Shown here: piece by piece, positions 10,724-18,003 of the stretch
How the letters are laid out: every line of letters begins with the position of its first letter
How positions within the stretch are numbered: the first letter of the stretch is position 1
DNA from: Streptomyces rhizosphaerihabitans
GTDB taxonomy: Bacteria; Actinomycetota; Actinomycetes; Streptomycetales; Streptomycetaceae
NCBI RefSeq assembly: GCF_025399795.1
Contig: NZ_JAODTZ010000002.1
Location: 62,001 to 126,000, forward strand
Reading direction: 5' to 3'
DNA length: 64,000 bases
Made by a program: the position numbers and the translations under genes
The notes under the pieces: generated by a model
Seen by the model: only the letters and a program-made list of their open reading frames with translations
What the model was told of the DNA's origin: nothing
Databases searched by the model: none

Positions 10724-11386
10724 TCATGCGGGGGCGCCCCGGTCCTCCGGGTTTCGCGGCGGCAGACCGTGCTCCAGGACCTTCACGGTGCGCTCGACGA
10801 GATCGGCGAGGTCGTCCCCCTGGCCGGTCTCGGCCCAGTACAGGGAGGTCTCCATGAGACCGCCGATCAGGGACATCGCGAAGACCCGGACCTCCAGGCT
10901 GTCCGGGTCCCGGCCGGAGCGCTCGCCGATGGCCCGGCTCAGCAGCCGCCCGGTGACGGACATGCTCTCCATCATCCGGGAACGCACCGCGGGGACCTCG
11001 ACCAGCAGCCGTGTCCGGAGCCGGGTGATCTCGGGGTCCTCGGAGCTGCTGACACCGATGGCCTTCCTGATCACATGGCGCAGGGACTCGAACCACGGCT
11101 CGTCCGCGGGACGCTCGCGCAGTTCCTTTTCCAGCAGCGGGTCGTACTCGTCCGTGAGGACGATGTCCTCCTTGGTCGGGAAGTAGCGGAACACCGTGGA
11201 CGGGGAGACCTCGGCCGCCTCCGCGATCTGCTCGATCGTCGTCGCGTCGTATCCCTGCTCCGCGATCAGCCGGTACGTCGCCTCGCGGATCGCGATGCGG
11301 GTCTTGATCTTCTTCCGCTCGCGGAGCCCTGGCTGGGGCTCCGCGGCGGGAGGGGAACTCTGTGCGGTGGCGGCCATGGTCCTCAT
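10724..11386 (-). CDS. TetR-family regulator, now separated from a broken MFS partner
   Basis: A 220-residue regulator. The N-terminal helix-turn-helix reads ATTIEQIAEAAEVSPSTVFRYFPTKEDIV (positions about 46-74), and the rest is a helical ligand-binding domain. The start ATG at 11386 overlaps the stop of the upstream MFS remnant as ATGA, which shows that the pair was once an operon. It probably repressed the transporter promoter near 13182-13220. With the transporter destroyed, its remaining role is unclear. It could still control other genes or be left over. Confidence 0.9.
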   Translation of the reverse strand: MRTMAATAQSSPPAAEPQPGLRERKKIKTRIAIREATYRLIAEQGYDATTIEQIAEAAEVSPSTVFRYFPTKEDIVLTDEYDPLLEKELRERPADEPWFESLRHVIRKAIGVSSSEDPEITRLRTRLLVEVPAVRSRMMESMSVTGRLLSRAIGERSGRDPDSLEVRVFAMSLIGGLMETSLYWAETGQGDDLADLVERTVKVLEHGLPPRNPEDRGAPA

Positions 11387-11553
11387 TGTCCGGCATCGGC
11401 GGGGGCCGGGGCCATGTCGGTGTCCTCCTTCAGTACGGGGATGGGCTGTCCATGGCCCGGCAGCAGCGCCGCCGCCAGCAGCGCGGTGACCAGCGCGGCG
11501 ATCCCGCTGACCAGCAGGACCAGGTCCATGCCATGGATGTACGCGGCGTTCGC
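11383..11553 (-). pseudogene. C-terminal remnant of an MFS (DHA2-type) efflux transporter
   Basis: Read leftward, this frame gives 56 residues with ANAAYIHGMDLVLLVSG and a hydrophobic helix, ending in a stop that overlaps the TetR start. Such a final helix after a GMD motif is typical of 14-helix EmrB/QacA-type drug exporters. The rest of the gene is missing: the frame enters the IS605-type element at 11554-11557. The N-terminal 39 codons lie on the far side of the element (13066-13182). About 400 codons are absent from both pieces. Confidence 0.8.
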
Positions 11554-11647
11554 TTACGACGAGCAGTGCCACCGGCAAACCGTAAGGGCCCTGACCTTCT
11601 GGCCGAGGGTGAATGCGGGGTCCTGCGGAGCAGGGCAGGGAAAGCCG

Positions 11648-11803
11648 TTACGCCTCCTGGGCGGATCGGCGTTCGCCCCTCTCTGCCGCTCGTCGTACGA
11701 CAGCGATCAGCCAGGAGTTCAGGGAGCGGTCGTCGGCTGCGGCTGCGGCTACAGCCATTTCGTGCACGTCGTCGGGGAGTCGTAGGTTCACGTGTTTCGT
11801 CAT
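11648..11803 (-). CDS. Small ribbon-helix-helix protein (Arc/HicB-like) of the IS element
   Basis: A 51-residue protein starting MTKHVNLRLPDDVHEMAVAA, followed by an Ala-rich helix and SLNSWLIAVVRRAAERG. This is the N-terminal strand plus two helices of Arc/MetJ DNA-binding proteins, close to HicB antitoxin C-termini. It diverges from tnpB with only 45 bases between the two starts, so it may repress both genes from that gap. Similar small proteins are seen next to tnpB in actinomycete elements. No toxin partner is visible. It is too short for many gene finders. Confidence 0.75.
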   Translation of the reverse strand: MTKHVNLRLPDDVHEMAVAAAAADDRSLNSWLIAVVRRAAERGERRSAQEA

Positions 11804-11848
11804 GGTCCCATCATGGCATTGGTCCTATAGTGGTGCTATCTTGACGCC

Positions 11849-13048
11849 ATGCAGCTCCGGTACAACGTGCGGATGTACCCCACGCCGGGCCAGCGGCAGG
11901 CGCTGGCCCGGACGTTCGGGTGCGCGCGAGTTGTGTTCAACGATGCGCTCGCCGTGCGCCGTGCCGCTCATGCCGAAGGCCTGCCGTTCCCGAAGTCCGG
12001 GGATCTGGCCAAACGGCTCATCACACAGGCCAAACAGACCCCCGAGCGGGCCTGGCTGGCGGACGCCCCAGTCGGGGTGATGCAGCAGGCCCTGCGTGAT
12101 CTGGACACCGCGTACCGCAACTTCTTCGATTCCCTGTCCGGCAAGCGCAAGGGTGCCAGGATCGGCGAGCCGCGGTTCCGCTCGCGCCGGGACAACAGGC
12201 AGACCGCTCGGTACACCCGCTCGGACCGCTGGGCCGTCACACCGGGCTGCAAGCTGCGCCTGCCGAAGGTCGGCGAGGTCCGGGTCCGCTGGTCCCGCGA
12301 ACTCCCGTCCGACCCATCCTCGGTGACCGTCATCAAGGATGCGTCCGGCCGGTACTTCGCCTCGTTCGTCGTGGAGACCGACGGCCGCAAGGTCACCGCC
12401 CCGAAGTTCTTCCGCCGTGCGGAGAAGAAGCTCCGTAAAGCGCAGCAGGACCTCGCCCGCAAGGCCAAGGGGTCGGCGAACCGCAAGAAGGCCGTCGTGA
12501 AGGTGGCGCGGGCTCACGCCCGGGTGGCCGATGCCCGGCGGGACTTTCACCACAAGCTGTCCACGACGTTGATCCGCGAGAACCAAGCGGTACACGTCGA
12601 GGATCTGTGCGTGAAAGGTCTCGTCCGCACACGGCTCGCCAAAAGCGTGCACGATGCCGGCTGGTCGGCGTTCGTCGGCATGCTGGAGTACAAGGCCGCC
12701 CGGTACGGGCGCGTCTTCACCCGCGTGGACCGGTTCTTCCCGTCCTCGCAGCTCTGTTCCGCCTGCGGCTTCAAGGACGGGCCCAAGCCTCTTGCGGTCC
12801 GGGAATGGACCTGCACCGGCTGCGGCACCCTCCACGACCGCGATGTGAACGCCGCCCGCAACATCCGCACCGAAGGACACAAGGTCGCCGCCGGACAGGC
12901 GGAGACCCGAAACGCCCGTGGAGCGCAGGTAAGACCGGCACGCGTGCCGGCACAGCGCGCAACCCGCACCCCGGTGCGGAAGAAACAGGAACCCACCCGA
13001 CGTGCCCGGCCGACCGGCCGTGTGCAGGCGGGAATCCCCGGCCTTTAA
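11849..13048 (+). CDS. tnpB: TnpB with the RuvC-I segment deleted
   Basis: A 399-residue IS605-type TnpB. Present are the N-terminal wedge/REC part (MQLRYNVRMYPTPGQRQALART), the RuvC-II motif VEDL near residue 250, the four-Cys zinc ribbon (CSAC...CTGC) and the RuvC-III motif HDRDVNAARN. The usual RuvC-I segment with its first catalytic Asp (G-I-D-L-G) should lie after ASFVVE. Here the text runs ASFVVETDGRKVTAPKFF, so about 25-30 residues are missing in frame near base 12380. RNA-guided cleavage is therefore unlikely. The stop codon lies in the loop of the right-end hairpin. Confidence 0.93.
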   Translation: MQLRYNVRMYPTPGQRQALARTFGCARVVFNDALAVRRAAHAEGLPFPKSGDLAKRLITQAKQTPERAWLADAPVGVMQQALRDLDTAYRNFFDSLSGKRKGARIGEPRFRSRRDNRQTARYTRSDRWAVTPGCKLRLPKVGEVRVRWSRELPSDPSSVTVIKDASGRYFASFVVETDGRKVTAPKFFRRAEKKLRKAQQDLARKAKGSANRKKAVVKVARAHARVADARRDFHHKLSTTLIRENQAVHVEDLCVKGLVRTRLAKSVHDAGWSAFVGMLEYKAARYGRVFTRVDRFFPSSQLCSACGFKDGPKPLAVREWTCTGCGTLHDRDVNAARNIRTEGHKVAAGQAETRNARGAQVRPARVPAQRATRTPVRKKQEPTRRARPTGRVQAGIPGL

Positions 13049-13055
13049 GCCGGGG
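13036..13055 (+). other. Right-end hairpin of the IS element and 3' end of the guide RNA scaffold
   Basis: CCCCGGC (13036-13042) pairs with GCCGGGG (13049-13055) around a 6-base loop that contains the tnpB stop codon. In TnpB systems the reRNA (omega RNA) is made from this end and its guide is the flanking DNA. Here that flank, starting at 13066, is the MFS gene. The hairpin itself is seen in the sequence; the RNA role is family knowledge. Confidence 0.6.
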
Positions 13056-13065
13056 AGGATGTCAA

Positions 13066-13182
13066 GTTGAGGATCGTCATGTCGAAGAAGTCGAAGCCGA
13101 GCACGAGCATGCTCGCGACCGGGGCCCCGACCCACCGGCAGCGGGCGTCGCGCCGAGCGATGCCGTCATGCGTGAGAGTCAC
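13066..13182 (-). pseudogene. N-terminal remnant of the MFS efflux transporter
   Basis: From GTG at 13182 the leftward frame gives 39 residues. They end in ASMLVLGFDFFDMTILN, the first membrane helix of an EmrB/QacA-type transporter, normally continued by VALP. The frame stops making sense exactly at the IS border (13065/13066). Joining this piece to the C-terminal piece at 11553 does not restore the frame, so the middle of the gene was lost rather than only interrupted. Confidence 0.72.
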
Positions 13183-13200
13183 GATGAAATAAAATTGACT

Positions 13201-13230
13201 ATCAAAAGGCATTTACTGCCAATTTAGTGA
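13201..13230. promoter_or_regulatory. AT-rich promoter/operator region of the broken MFS-TetR unit
   Basis: This stretch is strikingly AT-rich for the genome and lies just upstream of the MFS start. It contains the inverted repeat GGCA-TTTAC-TGCC (13208-13220), flanked by AAAA and AATTT. It is a good candidate for the operator of the TetR protein encoded at 10724-11386. Nothing in the window shows binding directly. Confidence 0.4.
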
Positions 13231-13317
13231 GACTTTAGTTGGCGGAGTCGGTGGGTTGGCGCGGTTGACGGAGTCGGCGCGGTTGGCAGGGAGGGGTGTC
13301 ATCGCGCCGGAAACGCG

Positions 13318-13349
13318 CAGTGGCCGCGGCTTGGAAGCCGCGGCCACTG
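13318..13349 (-). terminator. Strong hairpin after the hemolysin III gene
   Basis: Bases 13318-13332 and 13335-13349 form a perfect 15-bp stem (CAGTGGCCGCGGCTT and its complement) with a 2-base loop. It lies 25 bases beyond the stop of the leftward gene at 13374. No T-run follows, as is common in Streptomyces. Confidence 0.75.
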
Positions 13350-13373
13350 AGGAAGGGGGAGTTGGGGGAGGTG

Positions 13374-14087
13374 TCAGCCGTGCTGGTAGGCCACCAGCGA
13401 GATGCCGACGTAGTGCACGATGAACGCGGCGAGGGTCAGGGAGTGGAAGACCTCGTGGAATCCGAACCAGCGCGGTGACGGGTTGGGCCGCTTGATTCCG
13501 TAGATCACCCCGCCCGCGCTGTAGAGCAGACCGCCGACGATCACCAGGACGAGGACGGCGATGCCGCCCGTGCGCATGAAGTCGGGCAGGAAGAAGACGG
13601 CCGCCCAGCCCATCGCGATGTAGCAGGGCGTGTAGAGCCAGCGCGGTGCGCCCACCCAGAACACCCGGAAGATGATGCCCGCCGCCGCGGCGGCCCAGAT
13701 GCTCCACAGGAGCCACTGTCCCTTGGCCTCCGGCAGCAGCAGCATCGTCAGCGGGGTGTAGGTGCCCGCGATGATCAGGAAGATGTTCGCGTGGTCGAGT
13801 CTGCGCAGGATGCCGTCCATCCGCGGACTCCAGTCGCCGCGGTGGTAGAGGGCGCTCACCCCGAACAGGAGGCAGGCCGTCAGGGCGAAGACTCCGCAGG
13901 CGACGCGCCCGCGGGTCGAGTCCGCCAGGGCGGTGAGGACCAGTCCGGAGACGAGGGCGGCGGGGAACATGCCGAGGTGCAGCCAGCCGCGAAGCTTGGG
14001 CTTGATCTCTTCCGACAAGGAGTGCGCGACGGAGACGTGGCCGGCGGCCGGCGAGTCCGTGGGCGCGTCGGGGGCGGACGCAGTCAT
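13374..14087 (-). CDS. Hemolysin III / PAQR-family membrane protein (TrhA-like)
   Basis: A 237-residue protein with about seven membrane helices, starting with ATG at 14087. PAQR signature residues are visible: SALYHRGDW (Ser and His), LDHANIF (Asp), and the C-terminal pair HEVFHSL...FIVHYVG. These His/Asp/Ser residues form the zinc site of the family. Bacterial members have been linked to membrane-fluidity homeostasis rather than to true haemolysis. It is a single gene, upstream of pckG and divergent from it. A perfect palindrome 13 bases before the start (14100-14117) may regulate it. Confidence 0.92.
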   Translation of the reverse strand: MTASAPDAPTDSPAAGHVSVAHSLSEEIKPKLRGWLHLGMFPAALVSGLVLTALADSTRGRVACGVFALTACLLFGVSALYHRGDWSPRMDGILRRLDHANIFLIIAGTYTPLTMLLLPEAKGQWLLWSIWAAAAAGIIFRVFWVGAPRWLYTPCYIAMGWAAVFFLPDFMRTGGIAVLVLVIVGGLLYSAGGVIYGIKRPNPSPRWFGFHEVFHSLTLAAFIVHYVGISLVAYQHG

Positions 14088-14410
14088 GGGCCGAATCGTA
14101 CCTACGGAACCGTAGGTTACGCGTCAGTCCCGCGTAAGCGAACCGCAATAGTGGCCATGATCTCACGCGATCGGCCGGGCGTACCGGGGTACTCGCGGTG
14201 AACCCGGAGCAAGCGGGGGGAAACCCTCCGGAGAGTGGCGATGCTCACTCCGCTCAGGTGTGAGGCCCTCTGGACATATGCGCGACTCGGTCGGATCATC
14301 AAATGAGTGCGGTCGGCACCGGATGAGCGCCAGGGGTTCAATCACCGTGAAGCATCCGGGTCGCAGCCCCCACGGGGCACAACAACAAAACCCCTCATTT
14401 AGGAGCAATC
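14088..14410. other. Divergent region between hemolysin III and pckG
   Basis: This 323-base region holds the promoters of two divergent genes. At the hemolysin side is the palindrome at 14100-14117. At the pckG side an A-rich stretch (ACAACAACAAAA, about 14379) and AGGAGC just before the GTG form the leader and ribosome-binding site. No coding frame of interest was seen. No clear -35/-10 pair was fixed. Confidence 0.45.
14100..14117. promoter_or_regulatory. 18-base palindrome upstream of hemolysin III
   Basis: ACCTACGG and CCGTAGGT flank a 2-base AA centre, giving a perfect dyad whose edge is 13 bases from the ATG of the hemolysin III gene. Dyads of the TACGG-NN-CCGTA type suit TetR-family dimers. 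Given the membrane role of the family, a lipid-responsive regulator is one possibility. That link is an inference only. Confidence 0.5.
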
Positions 14411-16228
14411 GTGGCGCGCGACATCGCGGCTCCCGTCCCGACCAATCACAAGGAACTGATCTCGTGGGTCAACGAGATCGCCGAACTGACCGAGCCGGAC
14501 AGTGTGGTCTGGTGTGACGGATCCGAGGCCGAGTACGAGCGACTGAGCGAGGAGCTCGTCCGCAAGGGCACCTTCAAGAAGCTCGACCCGATCAAGCGCC
14601 CCAACTCGTACTACGCCGCTTCCGACCCGACCGATGTCGCGCGGGTCGAGGACCGGACGTTCATCTGCTCCGAGAAGGAAGAGGACGCGGGCCCGACCAA
14701 CCACTGGAAGGCCCCCGCCGAGATGCGGGACATCTTCTCGGGTGAGCAGGGTGTCTTCCGCGGCTCGATGAGGGGCCGGACGATGTACGTCGTCCCGTTC
14801 TGCATGGGCCCGCTCGGCTCGGACCTCTCCGCGATCGGCGTCGAGATCACCGACTCCGCCTACGTCGCCGTTTCCATGCGCACCATGACCCGCATGGGGC
14901 AGCCGGTCCTGGACGAACTCGGCACCGACGGGTTCTTCGTGCGTGCGGTGCACACGCTCGGAGCGCCGCTGGCCGAGGGCGAGGCCGATGTGCCGTGGCC
15001 GTGCAACTCCACGAAGTACATCTCGCACTTCCCCGAGACCCGCGAGATCTGGTCGTACGGCTCCGGCTACGGCGGCAACGCGCTCCTCGGCAAGAAGTGC
15101 TACGCCCTGCGCATAGCCTCCGTGATGGCGCGCGACGAGGGCTGGCTCGCCGAGCACATGCTCATCCTGAAGCTGACCCCGCCCACCGGCGAGTCCAAGT
15201 ACGTCGCCGCCGCCTTCCCGAGCGCCTGCGGCAAGACGAACCTCGCCATGCTGGAGCCCACGATCTCGGGCTGGACGGTCGAGACCATCGGTGACGACAT
15301 CGCCTGGATGCGGTTCGGCGAGGACGGCCAGCTGTACGCGATCAACCCCGAGGCCGGCTTCTTCGGTGTCGCGCCCGGTACCGGTGAGCACACCAACGCC
15401 AACGCGATGAAGACGCTGTGGGGCAACTCCGTCTTCACCAACGTCGCGCTCACCGACGACAACGACATCTGGTGGGAGGGCATGACGGAGGAGACTCCGG
15501 CACACCTGACCGACTGGAAGGGCAACAGCTGGACGCCGGAGTCCGCCACGCCCGCCGCACACCCCAACGCCCGCTTCACGACGCCCGCCTCGCAGTGCCC
15601 GATCATCGCGCCCGAGTGGGAGGACCCCAAGGGCGTGCCGATCTCGGCGATCCTCTTCGGCGGCCGCCGCGCCACGGCCGTACCGCTGGTGACGGAGTCC
15701 TTCGACTGGAACCACGGTGTCTTCCTCGGCGCGAACGTCGCCTCCGAGAAGACCGCCGCCGCCGAGGGCAAGGTCGGCGAGCTGCGTCGCGACCCCTTCG
15801 CCATGCTGCCGTTCTGCGGCTACAACATGGGCGACTACATGGGCCACTGGGTCGACGTCGCCAAGGACAAGGACCAGGCGAAGCTCCCGAAGATCTACTA
15901 CGTGAACTGGTTCCGCAAGAATGACGCGGGCAAGTTCGTGTGGCCCGGCTTCGGCGAGAACAGCCGCGTCCTGAAGTGGATCGTCGAGCGCCTCGACGGC
16001 AAGGCCGAGGGCGTCGAGACCCCGATCGGCGTCCTGCCGACCCGGGAGTCCCTCGACACCGACGGTCTCGAACTGGCCGACGCCGACCTCGACTTCCTGC
16101 TCACGGTCGACAAGGAGGTCTGGCGCGAGGAGGCCGCCCTGGTCCCCGAGCACCTCAACACCTTCGGCGAGCACACGCCGACGGAGCTGTGGGACGAGTA
16201 CCGCGCCCTGGTGCAGCGCCTGGGCTGA
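14411..16228 (+). CDS. pckG: Phosphoenolpyruvate carboxykinase (GTP)
   Basis: A 605-residue soluble enzyme converting oxaloacetate and GTP to phosphoenolpyruvate, GDP and CO2, the entry to gluconeogenesis. The length matches the GTP-dependent class. Motifs include [16 protein letters not shown], the substrate loop [29 protein letters not shown] (about 197-225), the kinase-1 P-loop FPSACGKTN (about 268-276) and the kinase-2 region GDDIAWM. All active-site stretches look intact. The start is GTG at 14411 with AGGAGC 6 bases before it. A double terminator follows, so it is a single-gene unit. Confidence 0.98.
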   Translation: MARDIAAPVPTNHKELISWVNEIAELTEPDSVVWCDGSEAEYERLSEELVRKGTFKKLDPIKRPNSYYAASDPTDVARVEDRTFICSEKEEDAGPTNHWKAPAEMRDIFSGEQGVFRGSMRGRTMYVVPFCMGPLGSDLSAIGVEITDSAYVAVSMRTMTRMGQPVLDELGTDGFFVRAVHTLGAPLAEGEADVPWPCNSTKYISHFPETREIWSYGSGYGGNALLGKKCYALRIASVMARDEGWLAEHMLILKLTPPTGESKYVAAAFPSACGKTNLAMLEPTISGWTVETIGDDIAWMRFGEDGQLYAINPEAGFFGVAPGTGEHTNANAMKTLWGNSVFTNVALTDDNDIWWEGMTEETPAHLTDWKGNSWTPESATPAAHPNARFTTPASQCPIIAPEWEDPKGVPISAILFGGRRATAVPLVTESFDWNHGVFLGANVASEKTAAAEGKVGELRRDPFAMLPFCGYNMGDYMGHWVDVAKDKDQAKLPKIYYVNWFRKNDAGKFVWPGFGENSRVLKWIVERLDGKAEGVETPIGVLPTRESLDTDGLELADADLDFLLTVDKEVWREEAALVPEHLNTFGEHTPTELWDEYRALVQRLG

Positions 16229-16242
16229 CGCCCCCTGTGGCT

Positions 16243-16347
16243 CCGCGGCCGACCCGAGTTGCCCTGACCTGCGACCGTTGCGGAGGTCGGCCGCGGTGAC
16301 AGCACCCCGCCGGGGCCTCGCACGTATGTGCGAGGCCCCGGCTTTTT
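16243..16347 (+). terminator. Double terminator of pckG
   Basis: The first element pairs CCGCGGCCGACC (16243-16254) with its complement at 16285-16296 over a 30-base loop. The second is a textbook intrinsic terminator: a perfect 15-bp stem (16309-16323 with 16328-16342), a GTAT loop and TTTTT at 16343-16347. A T-run is unusual at this GC content and suggests efficient stopping before the kinase cluster. Confidence 0.9.
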
Positions 16348-16447
16348 CGTCCGCTCCGCCCCGCCCGTGCCGGAACGGCTGAAAAAGCGCGGATTTCGAG
16401 GGACACTCCTGACATCCAGCAGTGGACCCCGAAATGAGGTGGGCGGG

Positions 16448-17437
16448 GTGCGTACGCCTGTCAGTGACCCCATGAAGATCGGTCCTTACCGCATCGTGGG
16501 CCGGCTCGGTTCCGGTGGCATGGGATGGGTGTATCTCGGCCGCTCACCCGCCGGGCGCGAGGTCGCGGTGAAGGTCGTGCGGCCCGAACTCGCGGCGGAA
16601 GGCGAGTTCCGGGAGCGCTTCGCACGCGAGGTCGCGGCGGCACGCGTGGTCAGCGGCGCCTACACCGCGGCCGTCGTCGACGCCGACACCGAGGCCGAAC
16701 TGCCCTGGCTGGCCACGCTGTACGTGCCCGGCCCCTCGCTCGCCGAGGCGGTGCACAGCGACGGTCCCCTGCCCGAGCCGCAGGTGCGACGGCTCGGCGC
16801 CGGCCTGGTCGAGGCGCTCCAGGCCATCCACGCCGCACGTGTGGTGCACCGGGACCTCAAACCGGCGAACGTGCTCCTCGCCTCCGACGGACCGCGCGTC
16901 ATCGACTTCGGGATCTCCCGGGTGGACGGTGCCCCGGGCCTCACCCAGGTCGGTGTCGTCGTCGGCACCCCGCCCTTCATGTCGCCCGAACAGATCAAGG
17001 GGGCCACGGTGGGCCCGCCGAGCGATGTCTTCTCCCTCGGCGGGGTCCTGGTGTACGCGCTCACCGGACGGCCGCCGCACGGCAGCGGAGAGGCGGTGCG
17101 CTACCGGGTCGTCCTCGCCGAACCCGAACTGGACGGCATAGCGGGGCCGATGCGGGAACTGGTCGCGCGCTGTCTGGCGAAGCGGCCCGAGGACCGGCCC
17201 CGACTGGCCGAACTTCTCGCCGGGTTGCTGGAGGAAGAGGAGCCCCGGCAGGCCGCCTGGCCGCCGCCGACGGTGGCCCACAGCATCAAGGTGCGCACCC
17301 AGGATCTGATGAAGCGCCGCAAGGAGAGCACCAGCGTGTCCGTACCCTCCTGTCTGCTGTCGCACGCTCAGGCGCTGCTCGACGCCGGGCTGACCGACGC
17401 GATGGTCGCCGGGGCGGTGGGCCGTGGCGACGCCTGA
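16448..17437 (+). CDS. Serine/threonine protein kinase (Hanks type, cytosolic)
   Basis: A 329-residue kinase with glycine loop GSGGMGWVYLG (21-31), catalytic Lys42 (VAVKVV), HRDLKPAN with Asp136, DFG at 153-155 and GTPPFMSPE (173-181). There is no membrane helix or sensor domain. The last 60 residues are a charged tail, with KRRKES near the middle. The start is GTG at 16448, just after GAGGTGGGCGGG; ATG at 16472 is an alternative. It overlaps the next gene by 14 bases and heads a run of signalling genes to 21985. Confidence 0.92.
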   Translation: MRTPVSDPMKIGPYRIVGRLGSGGMGWVYLGRSPAGREVAVKVVRPELAAEGEFRERFAREVAAARVVSGAYTAAVVDADTEAELPWLATLYVPGPSLAEAVHSDGPLPEPQVRRLGAGLVEALQAIHAARVVHRDLKPANVLLASDGPRVIDFGISRVDGAPGLTQVGVVVGTPPFMSPEQIKGATVGPPSDVFSLGGVLVYALTGRPPHGSGEAVRYRVVLAEPELDGIAGPMRELVARCLAKRPEDRPRLAELLAGLLEEEEPRQAAWPPPTVAHSIKVRTQDLMKRRKESTSVSVPSCLLSHAQALLDAGLTDAMVAGAVGRGDA

Positions 17438-17888
17438 CTCCTTTTCCGGCCGTGGCCAGGAGATCCTCGAAATCGGCGCGCACTGGCGGCAGTTGGTGCA
17501 GAACTGGGTGGCCAGACGGAATTTCCACACGGCGACCGACACCGTCTCCGTCTCCATGCGATTCGACCTCGAGGAAACAGGCCGGATGGTCACCGTGCGA
17601 TTCATGACGACCAAGAGACTGCTGGTCGCTTTCGCGACCGACGGGCATTTTCTGCGCCAGGACCAACTGGCCGTCGCCGCGGCCGCGTCGAACGCGTGGA
17701 ATACCGAGCAGCTGCGTCCCATGCTGTCCGTCTGGGACGTGCGGGGACCGCGTCCCTGTCTCGCGGGCGTGTGCGACCTTCCCCTGACCTGTCGCGTCAC
17801 ACAAACAGATTTCGATGCTTTGGCCAGCGATTGGGTGGAACGGGCGAGACAAATGTTCACCCGATGCCATCAGGTGTTCGAGTTGTAG
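17424..17888 (+). CDS. YbjN / secretion-chaperone-like protein
   Basis: A 154-residue acidic soluble protein beginning at GTG 17424 inside the end of the kinase gene. The pattern of alternating strands (VSVSMRFDLEETGRMVTVRFMTTKRLLVAFATDG) and a C-terminal helix with FDALASDWVERARQMFTRCHQV fits the YbjN fold, related to type III secretion chaperones. These proteins often accompany kinases and vWA proteins in actinomycetes, but no activity is established. Co-translation with the kinase suggests a substrate or adaptor role. Confidence 0.75.
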   Translation: MATPDSFSGRGQEILEIGAHWRQLVQNWVARRNFHTATDTVSVSMRFDLEETGRMVTVRFMTTKRLLVAFATDGHFLRQDQLAVAAAASNAWNTEQLRPMLSVWDVRGPRPCLAGVCDLPLTCRVTQTDFDALASDWVERARQMFTRCHQVFEL

Positions 17889-18003
17889 AAGTGATGCCCG
17901 CTGCGTTCCTCAAACCCTTTCGGACGCCCGCCGTTTTCCGCCACTATGGGCGAGTGCCTTTCAGGGCCACGGGGGTGTTTTCTTAGGGCCACGGGGGGTC
18001 TCC

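Larger units (their letters stand above)
11558..13065 (+). mobile_element. IS605-type element carrying only tnpB (IS1341-like)
   Basis: The element of about 1.5 kb holds a leftward ribbon-helix-helix gene and a rightward tnpB, with no tnpA. Its left border follows TTAC (11554-11557). Its right border ends in TCAA (13062-13065), just after a hairpin overlapping the tnpB stop. These tetranucleotides are the same as the cleavage sites known for IS608. Both flanks belong to an MFS gene. Without tnpA it cannot move by itself. Confidence 0.8.

Noticed and set aside
11849..13048. TnpB as an established nuclease-dead regulator
   Set aside because: Only a deletion is seen; there is no conserved partner gene or shared lineage evidence, so decay is at least as likely. 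It is kept as a question in the findings.
14118..14410. A riboswitch or attenuator before pckG
   Set aside because: No stable paired hairpins with an alternative terminator were found; only an A-rich leader and a plain ribosome-binding site.
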